56,735 bases of DNA from CAZZEX01 sp964653285. GTDB taxonomy: Bacteria; Chloroflexota; Anaerolineae; B4-G1. Below are positions 25,333-33,437 of the stretch, piece by piece. The first letter of the stretch is position 1; each line of letters starts with the position of its first letter. The notes under the pieces are model-generated. The model searched no databases. It had not been told where the DNA came from and was given only the letters and a program-made list of their open reading frames with translations. Location of the stretch: positions 1 through 56,735 of the forward strand of contig CAZZEX010000021.1 of assembly GCA_964653285.1 (NCBI GenBank). Direction: 5' to 3'. A program made the translations under genes and the position numbers.

Positions 25333-26310
25333 ATGCTGACGGAGAAACTATCACGTGTGTCCATCGCCCACCTGCCCACTCCGCTGGAGCCGCTGCCCCG
25401 GTTGAGCGCAGCGCTGGGCGGCCCAGAGTTGTGGATCAAGCGGGATGACCAGACCGGGTTGGCGACGGGTGGCAACAAGGCCCGCAAATTAGAATACCTG
25501 GTAGCCGACGCACTGGCGCAAGGGGCCGACATGCTCATCACCGCCGGTGCGGCCCAGTCCAACCACGCCCGCCAGACGGCGGCGGCTGCGGCCAAGTTCG
25601 GGCTGGCCTGTGCGCTGGTATTGCGAGGGGAGGAACCGCCGCACATGCAGGGCAACCTGCTGCTGGACCGGCTGCTGGGCGCGGAGGTGGTCTGGGCGGG
25701 GGGCCGGCCATTGGCCGAGGCGATGAATCGGGTGGCCGAGGAATTGCGGGCGGCTGGCCGCCGTCCCTACGTTATCCCTTACGGCGGGAGCAACCCTATC
25801 GGGGCCAGCGGATACGTGGCGGCGATGGAGGAGTTGCTGGCACAGTGCGCGGAGCGGGACGTGCGCTTCGATCACATCGTGCTACCCTCCTCCAGCGGTG
25901 GTACGCAGGCGGGGTTGGTGGTGGGAGCGCGGGCGCTGGAGCACGAGGGGTGCATCCTGGGCATCAGCGTGGACCCGCGGGCCGGGGCGCTAACCCGCAC
26001 GCTGGCGGGGTTGGCGACGGCCACAGCGGACCACCTGGGACTGGGGCAGGCGTTCGCCCCGCAGGACTTCGCCGTGAACGACGGCTACCTGGGCGGCGGG
26101 TACGGCGTGGTGGGGGAACTGGAGCGGGAGGCGATCCGCGCCATGGCTCGCACAGAAGGGATACTGCTCGGTCCGGTCTACACTGGGCGGGCCTTTGGAG
26201 GCCTCATGGATCTGATCCGCCGGAGCGGTTTCCGGCCCGACGAGCGGGTGCTTTTCTGGCACACTGGCGGGACGGCGGGGCTATTCGGGCATGGGGATGA
26301 GGTGATCTGA
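25333..26310 (+). CDS. PLP-dependent D-cysteine desulfhydrase / ACC-deaminase family protein
   Basis: A 325-residue fold-type II PLP enzyme. It starts with PTPLEPLPRLSAALGG and IKRDDQTGLATGGNKARKLE, where Lys of GGNKARK is the predicted Schiff-base lysine. AGAAQSNHARQTAAAAAKFG is the substrate loop and SSSGGTQAGLVVGA the phosphate-binding loop. The family degrades D-cysteine to pyruvate, ammonia and sulfide, or deaminates 1-aminocyclopropane-1-carboxylate. I favour D-cysteine desulfhydrase, but the two cannot be told apart safely by eye. The ATG at 25333 follows GGAGGTG. A divergent minus-strand TATAAT-like box (25287-25292) probably serves the subtilase. Confidence 0.88.
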   Translation: MLTEKLSRVSIAHLPTPLEPLPRLSAALGGPELWIKRDDQTGLATGGNKARKLEYLVADALAQGADMLITAGAAQSNHARQTAAAAAKFGLACALVLRGEEPPHMQGNLLLDRLLGAEVVWAGGRPLAEAMNRVAEELRAAGRRPYVIPYGGSNPIGASGYVAAMEELLAQCAERDVRFDHIVLPSSSGGTQAGLVVGARALEHEGCILGISVDPRAGALTRTLAGLATATADHLGLGQAFAPQDFAVNDGYLGGGYGVVGELEREAIRAMARTEGILLGPVYTGRAFGGLMDLIRRSGFRPDERVLFWHTGGTAGLFGHGDEVI

Positions 26311-26418
26311 CCACCGGCATGCTCAGCAATAGTGCTTGCGCTTGGGATAGATTTGTGATATTCTTTGGGTCAACGGGTCGTGAGACTAGATGGCCCCAGT
26401 GGGCGAGGGCAATGAAGC

Positions 26419-27552
26419 ATGCCTGAATGCATTGTTTGCAAAGGGCACTACGAGGTGGGGCAACGCTGCGAGCGCTGCGGTGCTGACAACAGCGCCTGGG
26501 AGGAGTGGAAACGTGAAGAGGAAGGACTCGGCGCACCGGAGGCCCTGTTGCACTTTCTGGCACCTCATCTCTTCCTGCCTCTGATGGTCGCTGGCTGGGC
26601 ACTGATCTTTGGTCTACTGGGAATGCTCTGGCCCTGGGGCGGGGTCAAGCCGCATGTGCTTGTGCCGGTTATCGCGTTTACCTTCATCGGGTGCATCCTC
26701 GCGGCTGTGGACATCTATGAAAAGCGCTTTGACTTGCGCGAAAAGGAGTTGCTCAGAAAGATCAGGCGGGGACGGAAGAAAGGGATCGGGATCGAAGTGC
26801 GGACTTTGCTTGTGCCCGCCATTGTTCTCAGCCTGGCAATGATTTTGACGCTATCTCTGATACAGAGCGAGACACTTTGGGAGTTAGTGGGATGGCTGGT
26901 GCTCGAACCCCGGCCCGGCGATTCTGGCGTCGAAGAAACGCCTGCGCAACAGGAGGAAACCTCCAGCGAAGGCGCTCCATTGCCCCAGGAGAAACCAGAC
27001 ATCCAAGAGAGGTTCGGGCGGGCTTTTCCTTTGATGTGCCTGAGTGGTTACGTCACCCTTGTTGCTTTCGCCTATTCTTCCTCGCTGATGCTGGCGCGGG
27101 TATACGCCAGGCGGCTGAATGAGCGGCTGCCGCATCCAATCTTTTTGCAAGACGAGAAACTGGCCCAGATTGTACGGCGGGAGGCTGAGGTTGAGTTGGG
27201 CCGGCTCGATCCCAAGAGCACAAACGTGATAAGCCTGATGGGCTATCTGCAGTTCGAGGGCCAGACCGATCCGCAAATTCTTCACCTTTCCCCGAGTGTG
27301 GAGCTGTCAACTGCGGTAGGGGTTCCGTTATCGCCACAGGTTCAGCTGTGGGGCCAGGCCGCCACCTGGGTCTGGGACGAGTTAACCCGCACCGATGATG
27401 GCGGCATCGAGATGAAGGTCGCCCGGCAGGAGATGTACCAACTGCCCCAACCAACTCAGAACTCAGGCCACCGTCCCCACCCACGAGTGTGCTACGTCGT
27501 GCGTGCAGACCCGTGGGGGCACATCATCGAGATCAAGCGGGATATCGAGTAG
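26419..27552 (+). CDS. Zinc-ribbon membrane protein of unknown function
   Basis: A 377-residue protein. Residues 4-20 form a zinc ribbon (CIVC with CERCG). Several TM segments follow (LPLMVAGWALIFGLLGMLW, FTFIGCILAAVDIY, LLVPAIVLSLAMILTLSL, LSGYVTLVAFAYSSSLM), with basic RRGRKKG between. The C-terminal ~130 residues are a soluble domain of unknown type containing LMGYLQFEGQTDP. It is the first gene of a four-gene run, 27 nt before an SPFH-like gene, which suggests work in a membrane complex. No known family is recognised. Confidence 0.6.
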   Translation: MPECIVCKGHYEVGQRCERCGADNSAWEEWKREEEGLGAPEALLHFLAPHLFLPLMVAGWALIFGLLGMLWPWGGVKPHVLVPVIAFTFIGCILAAVDIYEKRFDLREKELLRKIRRGRKKGIGIEVRTLLVPAIVLSLAMILTLSLIQSETLWELVGWLVLEPRPGDSGVEETPAQQEETSSEGAPLPQEKPDIQERFGRAFPLMCLSGYVTLVAFAYSSSLMLARVYARRLNERLPHPIFLQDEKLAQIVRREAEVELGRLDPKSTNVISLMGYLQFEGQTDPQILHLSPSVELSTAVGVPLSPQVQLWGQAATWVWDELTRTDDGGIEMKVARQEMYQLPQPTQNSGHRPHPRVCYVVRADPWGHIIEIKRDIE

Positions 27553-27579
27553 ACACAGCAGGCTTGTGAATTCGGTGCG

Positions 27580-29274
27580 ATGGAAATCTTGCCGGAAATC
27601 TTGAACGACATATCAATCCTTGTGACGGTTGTGGTCGGGGGCACGGTGGCCACCGTCGCTTTTCTTGGGCTGGCCATGTTCTCGCGGCGCGACGGATTGA
27701 TGGTATTAACGATACGCCTCATCGTAGGGGCGTTCTGCGCCCTCGTCTACCTCGGGCTGGCAATGAGATTCTCGCTCAGCGGCCCGATGGTCGTCTTCTT
27801 GAGCGCCCTGATTGCGGAACCGCTACAAATTCCGCTCTCGTACGTTTGGATGCCCACCAATAAGTGGTTTCGGCGGTGGGTACCCTGCGTCGTGTGGCTT
27901 TATCTCTGGGTCACGGCTCTCATTGGCTGGCGATCCGGATGGCTGGGGCTGCTGATCGTCACGCTGCCGGCGCTCCTCATCGCCGGGCTAGGGCTCTTCT
28001 TTGTGGCCGGCTATCTTTTGCCCTTCCCGAAGCAAGACCTATACCGGGGCAAGCATCCTGCGCCCGGCGCAAGGGGCATACCGACTTTCGGTCAGGAGAT
28101 TCGGGATTTTCTTGATCTCCTTCGCTATCCCCAAAATCGGGAAGCCCGGAAGCAATGTATCGAACAGCGCCGGAAGGCCCTCCAGTGTCTCCTGACGTAT
28201 ACGCTGGGGACGAACCGCCCTTACTACGTCGTCATAGACGAAAAGATCGCAGAACGCGCTGAGGGTACCACTACCTGGTTGACAGAGGAGGAGAAACTGA
28301 TTCAGCGGGTGGATGGCGCTATCTTTGGAGAGTTCCTGGCGGGTCCAGGTATTGTCCTCACTGGCTGCGACCAGGCCGTCGCCATCTCCACTGGCCAGAA
28401 GTTCAAAGGGGCCAAAGGCCCCGGCATCGTCTTCACCGGCTACACTGACCTTCCCGCGCACGTCGTTGACCTGCGAGTGCAGTTATGTGCCTTCCCGGTG
28501 GAGGCCTGGACAAAGGATGGCATCGCCATTAGAGTCACTACGTTCATCCCGTTCCAGATCGGCACAGGCAAAGAAGAACCGGCCCTGGGGCAGGGGTTCC
28601 CCTATCGTTCCAGCGACGTCTTCAAGGCGGTACACGCGCAACTGATGGAGCACGTGGACCCGTCCCAGGTGCCGGAGAGTCTGGAGGAGCAGAAGTGGTA
28701 CGATCTGCCCCGTCTGGCCGGCGAGCGCATCGTGCGCGAGATTATCTCCCGCTACGAGTTCGACGAGCTCTACACGCCATTTGAGTTGCACACAGACCTC
28801 GGCCAGGATCCCCGTTCCAGGATCGGCAAAGAAATGCGAGAGGAACTGAACCAGACACTGCCAGGTTGGGGTATCCAATGCATAGGCTGTGGCATCGGTA
28901 ACATAGTGCCGGTGGACGAGCGCGTGATCGAACAGCGTATCGAGGCCTGGAGGACCGACTGGGCGCGCAAGATCATGCTTCAACAGGCTGCGGGCCAGGC
29001 CAGGCGGCTACGCCTGGTGGAGCAGGCGCGGGCGCAGGCACAGATTGACATCGTCTTGGCTGTCGGCAGACGCCTGGAGCGACTGCGAGCCGCCGGGGGC
29101 CCTGTTCCATTGGACGCCATTGTGCTCTATTTCGTCGAGGTGCTGGAAGAGTTGGCCGGAAGGTCGGCGTTGCGCAAGCTCCTCCCAGGAGATATGGACA
29201 CCATTATACAGCGTGCACGCGGGGCGATCGGAAGGGGGCCAGCCGGCGCGGAGGGGGAACAGACCAATGCGTAG
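27580..29274 (+). CDS. SPFH/band-7-like membrane protein (first of pair)
   Basis: A 564-residue protein. Residues 1-~150 contain five hydrophobic segments ending at VAGYLLPFP. From ~230 an SPFH-like region follows: GAKGPGIVFTGYTDLPAHVV, then VDLRVQLCAFPVEAWTKDGI, the typical strand where SPFH proteins read RxxxxxVxTKDGxxV. The C-terminal third is helical and Ala/Arg/Gln-rich (QQAAGQARRLRLVEQARAQA), as in flotillin coiled coils. SPFH proteins form membrane rings or microdomains. The assignment rests on the TKDGI segment and the coiled coil, without a profile search. It overlaps the next SPFH gene by 8 nt. Confidence 0.68.
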   Translation: MEILPEILNDISILVTVVVGGTVATVAFLGLAMFSRRDGLMVLTIRLIVGAFCALVYLGLAMRFSLSGPMVVFLSALIAEPLQIPLSYVWMPTNKWFRRWVPCVVWLYLWVTALIGWRSGWLGLLIVTLPALLIAGLGLFFVAGYLLPFPKQDLYRGKHPAPGARGIPTFGQEIRDFLDLLRYPQNREARKQCIEQRRKALQCLLTYTLGTNRPYYVVIDEKIAERAEGTTTWLTEEEKLIQRVDGAIFGEFLAGPGIVLTGCDQAVAISTGQKFKGAKGPGIVFTGYTDLPAHVVDLRVQLCAFPVEAWTKDGIAIRVTTFIPFQIGTGKEEPALGQGFPYRSSDVFKAVHAQLMEHVDPSQVPESLEEQKWYDLPRLAGERIVREIISRYEFDELYTPFELHTDLGQDPRSRIGKEMREELNQTLPGWGIQCIGCGIGNIVPVDERVIEQRIEAWRTDWARKIMLQQAAGQARRLRLVEQARAQAQIDIVLAVGRRLERLRAAGGPVPLDAIVLYFVEVLEELAGRSALRKLLPGDMDTIIQRARGAIGRGPAGAEGEQTNA

Positions 29275-30697
29275 GAAAGTTGAGTCCCAGTACTTCAAGC
29301 GTCTGTCTGTACTTCTGCTGCTGGTTGCACTGGTGTTCCTCCTCGGTGGCCAAGCGGAATTTCACCGTCGCCAGATAGACCTGACGGCGTTGGACGTCAG
29401 AGCCATAGCCATTTTGATGGTCAGCCTGCTCCCCGCTGCTGTACTCAACTCGCTCCCGGCATTTGTGGCGCTGGTTGCCATCCCGTGGCTGGCCTCGCGT
29501 TTCATCTACACTCTCTACGACCCGAAGAACCTAAAGGAAGCCCACGAGTTCTTGCACCGTAACGTGTTTGGCATGGCGACGCTTAGGCCAATTCTGATCG
29601 TGAAAGAAGGGCACATCGCCGTTGGCGCGGGCAGCCTGTGCGACCGTATCGGTGGCCGCGGTTTCATGGTGGTCCACAACGACAGCGCGGTGGTGTTGGA
29701 AAAGGGGGGGCGTCTGACCCGTGTCGTGGGGGGGCCTTCTTTGGGTTTTCTTGAACGCTTCGAGCGGGTCTGGGAGGTCGTCGACCTGCGCCGTCAGCGC
29801 TGGCTCCTCACTGTTAACGGGATGACCAAGGAGGGCATCCCCATCGCCTGCCAGGCCGACATCACCTTCAAGATTGACGACCGGTTTGTTGATCAATGGG
29901 AAGATATGCAGCAAACGCTACCAGTCGAGACAGAGATCCAGCCATTCACGGATGCAGCGATCGCCGCGGAACTGGAGAAGGCCGGAATAGCGAAACCCCT
30001 CCCCTACACGGAGGAGGCGGTGTTCAAGGCAGCCACGAGCATCTGGGTCCGCGTCCGCCAACCGGACCATAAAGAGCAACTGAGGAAGTGGACGGGGCGG
30101 GTGGTGATTGGCGAGGTGGAAGGCACCTTGCGCTCCATCCTGGCCCGCTACCGGCTCGACTGGCTCATGCGGCCGTCCCAGCCGGGGCAAAAGCATCCCC
30201 GGGAGGAGATACGGGGGCTGTTGGAGCAAGCACTGCGCGATGCGTTTCCGGTGGGCAACCCCATCGGCGCCCGGATTCTCCACGTGGGCCTGGGGCGGAT
30301 TGACGTGAAGGACGAGAGGATCTCCACCCAATGGGTCAAAGCCTGGCAGGCCGGGTGGGAGCAGAGAGCGGTGGAGGGCCGGGCGGAGGGAGAGGCGGAG
30401 ATGGCGCGCCTGCAGGCGGCTCAGGTGCGGGCGCAGGCGGAGATGGCCCTGGCCCTCACAGAGGCGATCCGGCCGCTCGTTACCAGCGTAGAGGAATTCC
30501 CCTCCTACCTGCTCGCTATGCAGTTTATCGAGACCCTGCGGTGGATGGCCTACGACCCGTGGAAGCGGGTCTTCCTACCACCCGAGGCACTGCGGACGCT
30601 CGACGAACTGGAGAAGATGATGGATAAGGCGGGTGTATCTCCGGACGAGACCCGCTCGGAGATCAGACGGCTGCTGGCAGAAGCGAGAGAGACATGA
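29267..30697 (+). CDS. SPFH/band-7-like membrane protein (second of pair)
   Basis: A 476-residue protein sharing the architecture of its upstream neighbour: N-terminal TM helices (LSVLLLLVALVFLLGG, then two more to ~95), an SPFH-like domain (FMVVHNDSAVVLEKGGRLTR, VNGMTKEGIPIACQADITFK) and a C-terminal Ala/Gln/Glu-rich helix (EGEAEMARLQAAQVRAQAEM). The TKEGI segment corresponds to TKDGI in the neighbour. The two probably form a hetero-oligomer, as HflK and HflC do, which is inference from tandem overlap and matching domains. The ATG at 29267 lies within the last codons of the preceding gene. Confidence 0.68.
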   Translation: MRRKVESQYFKRLSVLLLLVALVFLLGGQAEFHRRQIDLTALDVRAIAILMVSLLPAAVLNSLPAFVALVAIPWLASRFIYTLYDPKNLKEAHEFLHRNVFGMATLRPILIVKEGHIAVGAGSLCDRIGGRGFMVVHNDSAVVLEKGGRLTRVVGGPSLGFLERFERVWEVVDLRRQRWLLTVNGMTKEGIPIACQADITFKIDDRFVDQWEDMQQTLPVETEIQPFTDAAIAAELEKAGIAKPLPYTEEAVFKAATSIWVRVRQPDHKEQLRKWTGRVVIGEVEGTLRSILARYRLDWLMRPSQPGQKHPREEIRGLLEQALRDAFPVGNPIGARILHVGLGRIDVKDERISTQWVKAWQAGWEQRAVEGRAEGEAEMARLQAAQVRAQAEMALALTEAIRPLVTSVEEFPSYLLAMQFIETLRWMAYDPWKRVFLPPEALRTLDELEKMMDKAGVSPDETRSEIRRLLAEARET

Positions 30698-30782
30698 GTA
30701 ACCCGGAGACGACGTACAGGCTTTGAACCCGTATCAAGAGGCCTGGTAACAGTTATCGGGTCGGTTGGCCATCGGAGGGAAT

Positions 30783-31769
30783 ATGATCAATTTGCCATCT
30801 ACACTAACCCCGTCCGCATTGCTTCGCCGCGAGGAACTACCACCATTCGTTGACGAACTGCTGCGAGGCTCCCGCTCGTTGCGCAGGGAGGGCAGGTTGC
30901 CGGAGGCCGAGCGGTGTGCGTTGGATGTCATAGAGGCCAGCCAGGAACCGGGCACCAACGTCAGCCAGGCGGTGGCCCTGATCCATCTGGCGGACGTGCA
31001 TCGTGAGATGGGCAAACTGAGACCGGCGCTGGTCGATTGTCAGAAGGCCTATCCCATCTTCCAACGCCAGCCGTCCCGCGATCAACGCCATAACGAGGCG
31101 GTAGCCGCCTATGCCCTCGGACTGGCGCACCAACTGCTCGGCAGCGAGATGGACGCGCTGAGGTGGTACCAGGAGGCGGCTCAACTGTTTGAGAGGGCCA
31201 GGGAGGACTGGGCCGCCGTCAATGCCCTGGCCCAGGTGGAGACCTGCACCCGCATCCGACGCTGGATGGAGACACTGAGCGAATACCTGACCGCTGCCCG
31301 GACCCGCAGCACGGATGCGAACCTCGGCACTGGCGTCTGGGTGCCCGTCGTTCCCTCGGACGGCGACGGAGGTGAGTTCGCCATAGTAGAGCTGAGGATA
31401 GACCAGTACAGGTTAGAGCGGGAAGCGACGGTCAACGGGGAATCGTTCCGTGTACACCCCCTGAGGGGAACCCGACGCATCTCCCTGGTGCCTGGCGTCG
31501 AGTATTATGCCTTGCAGGTTCCCGATGAAGCGCGCGGGCCTTTAGGCGCTGGCGAGGGAGACTATGCGCTGGTAGTTCGGAAGAAGGACGCAGATCGAGA
31601 GGGCCCCGGCGTGCTGGAGACACTCAGTGGGCCAGAGTTTGGCCATTTCGAGCGCGACGATGAAGGCAATATCAACTTTATTCGTCCTGATGCCCAGGTG
31701 ATCGGCGGCAAGGACATCGGCGAGGATTTCCAGGTCGGGTACATCAACGCACTGCTGAAGCCAACGTAG
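30783..31769 (+). CDS. TPR protein with degenerate S24-like C-terminal domain
   Basis: A 328-residue protein. Residues ~20-165 contain four TPR-like helical repeats (SRSLRREGRLPEAERCALDV, LADVHREMGKLRPALVDCQK, AYALGLAHQLLGSEMDALRW). The last ~110 residues resemble the S24/LexA peptidase fold (YYALQVPDEARGPLGAGEGD followed by YALVVRKK). The catalytic GDSM serine and the later lysine are not present, so autocleavage is unlikely. It ends the zinc-ribbon/SPFH operon after an 85-nt gap. The ATG at 30783 has GGAGGG upstream and is preferred to a TTG at 30765. It may be an adaptor for the SPFH complex. Confidence 0.6.
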   Translation: MINLPSTLTPSALLRREELPPFVDELLRGSRSLRREGRLPEAERCALDVIEASQEPGTNVSQAVALIHLADVHREMGKLRPALVDCQKAYPIFQRQPSRDQRHNEAVAAYALGLAHQLLGSEMDALRWYQEAAQLFERAREDWAAVNALAQVETCTRIRRWMETLSEYLTAARTRSTDANLGTGVWVPVVPSDGDGGEFAIVELRIDQYRLEREATVNGESFRVHPLRGTRRISLVPGVEYYALQVPDEARGPLGAGEGDYALVVRKKDADREGPGVLETLSGPEFGHFERDDEGNINFIRPDAQVIGGKDIGEDFQVGYINALLKPT

Positions 31770-31874
31770 GGCCGGGATCGGCAGCGAGACTCCCCTGCTC
31801 CTGCTTGTCATTAGCTGACCTGAACCTCAAAGGCGCGTCAGCATAACTGTTGGAGCTGAAGACGCCGGACTGAC

Positions 31875-31903
31875 TTGCACACTTCAAAGAGATGTGCTAT
31901 GCT
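31875..31903 (+). promoter_or_regulatory. Sigma70-type promoter for the AlaRS-like/GAF kinase cluster
   Basis: TTGCAC, 17-nt spacer, TATGCT, with TGC before the -10. It shares ATGTGCTA with the promoters at 8138 and 53987. The ATG is 45 nt downstream. An alternative TATAAA overlaps its end. Confidence 0.5.
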
Positions 31904-31948
31904 ATAAATGCCTCTGTTCTGCGCACAGTTAAATGAGAGGGCCTCGGC

Positions 31949-33286
31949 ATGAACTCCATTGAGATTCGGCGGCGCTTCGTGGACTACTACGAAGGACATG
32001 GGTTTCACCTGCTCTCTCGTGCTCCCATGCTCCATCCCTCAATCCCCATGTCTTTTGTGATGAGCGCCGGTCTGGTTCAGGTGGAAACTTCGCTGGCCCG
32101 GGCAGAGGAAAGGCATGGCGATCAGTTCGTCCTCGTGCAAGAGTGTTTCCGCCACTTCGATCTCGACAAGGTGGGTACTGATGGCACTCACCTTAGTCTG
32201 TTTGAGATGCCTGGAGCATTCGTTTTCGGGCCAAACGGAAAAGCAGAAACTGTTCGGCGAATGTGGATACTGGCAACCTCGGTCTTAGGGATAGATAAGA
32301 GCCGCATCTGGGTCTCGTACTTCAAGGGTGGAAAGATGTTGGGCGATTACCTGCCGGGTGACGAGGTGACACGCCAGGCATGGGTCAAGGTGGGGATGCC
32401 TGAGAACCGGATTGTCGGGTTAGTGGACGACAACTATTGGGTGCAAGGCGGTGGTATTGATGGGATGGAGACGCCCCGAAAAGCCGGCCCAAACACAGAG
32501 TTGTTCTACGACAGAGGGGTCGAGAGAGCATGTGGGCCAGATTGTAGACCGGGCTGCAAGTGTGGGCGTTTTGTAGAGTTCTCCAACTCCCTGTTCATCT
32601 GCCGCGAACAGGATTCACAGAGCAGGTCTCTCCGCCCGATGGCGGAACCCTTCTCCGAAACTGTCATTGGCACTGAGCGAGTGGCGATGATATTGCAGGG
32701 CACTCAATCGGTGTTTGACACAGATACCTACCGACCGATCATCACGGCTGTGCATGGTTTCGTTCGCGCACCTGACCTGCCAGAACCGTTGCTCACCGCA
32801 AGCGAACGAGTGATAGCCGATTATCTCAAGGCACTCTACTTCCTGGTGGCAGATGGCGCTCCTCCGCCAGGTAAAAACGGGCGAGAGCGCATCATCAAGA
32901 TATTGATTCGAGGTGTGATAGCGCGGCAGGTCATCCTGGGCATTCAATCCAAGGAGTTTCTGCCCACACTGATAGATTGCATTTCCCAGACGGTTCACAG
33001 CAGTTTGCGAGCGACGCCGGAGGAAGAGAGGCGACTGGTGTCCTACTTCTCAACCGAGTCACAGCGTTTCTCAAAGACCATTGAGCGTGGACGTCGCCAA
33101 CTACTGCGGTTCCTGAAAGAGAACGATGGACGCACGCTTTCTGGCCCGCAGATTGTCTGTCTGGAAAAGAAGTGGGGCCTGCCACGCCTTCTAACTGCCG
33201 CAATGTTGCGGGAGAAGGGATTGGTGTTTACGGAAGCGGAGTACGGAGAGGCGTTGGAGGTCTGGAAGCAGCAGCCCCATAACTGA
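31949..33286 (+). CDS. Stand-alone alanyl-tRNA-synthetase-like protein (no editing domain)
   Basis: A 445-residue protein. It aligns by eye with AlaRS from the first helix (IEIRRRFVDYYEGHGFHLL) through the class II core: motif-2 region ECFRHFDLDKVG and LFEMPGAFVFG, NYWVQGGG, ELFYDRG, FVEFSNSLF, and motif-3 region GTERVAMILQ. It continues through the tRNA-recognition helices (ADYLKALYFLVADG, LIRGVI, FSKTIERG) to KKWGLPRLL, where E. coli AlaRS is near residue 460. The editing and C-Ala domains are absent. The motif-2 Arg and motif-3 Arg are kept, but the HHTFFEML and GDTGPCGPC segments are changed, and a Cys-rich insert (CGPDCRPGCKCG) is present. It heads a GAF kinase/receiver cluster, which suggests signalling or modification rather than translation. 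Activity is unknown. Confidence 0.75.
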   Translation: MNSIEIRRRFVDYYEGHGFHLLSRAPMLHPSIPMSFVMSAGLVQVETSLARAEERHGDQFVLVQECFRHFDLDKVGTDGTHLSLFEMPGAFVFGPNGKAETVRRMWILATSVLGIDKSRIWVSYFKGGKMLGDYLPGDEVTRQAWVKVGMPENRIVGLVDDNYWVQGGGIDGMETPRKAGPNTELFYDRGVERACGPDCRPGCKCGRFVEFSNSLFICREQDSQSRSLRPMAEPFSETVIGTERVAMILQGTQSVFDTDTYRPIITAVHGFVRAPDLPEPLLTASERVIADYLKALYFLVADGAPPPGKNGRERIIKILIRGVIARQVILGIQSKEFLPTLIDCISQTVHSSLRATPEEERRLVSYFSTESQRFSKTIERGRRQLLRFLKENDGRTLSGPQIVCLEKKWGLPRLLTAAMLREKGLVFTEAEYGEALEVWKQQPHN

Positions 33287-33437
33287 ATCTGCATACCTGG
33301 GAATCGTGTGCCGCAACTACATTGGTGGCCCGTTTCACTAATCCGCAACAGTGCTGTAACTCAAACGAAATCCAAAGAATGTTGACTCTGAGTTATACTA
33401 ATGCTGAGGACATAAGGATGGCGAGGAGAGTGACCCA

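Noticed and set aside
30783..31769. LexA/S24 self-cleaving repressor
   Set aside because: The fold is suggested at the C-terminus, but the Ser and Lys dyad is absent and no HTH is present; TPR repeats occupy the N-terminus.
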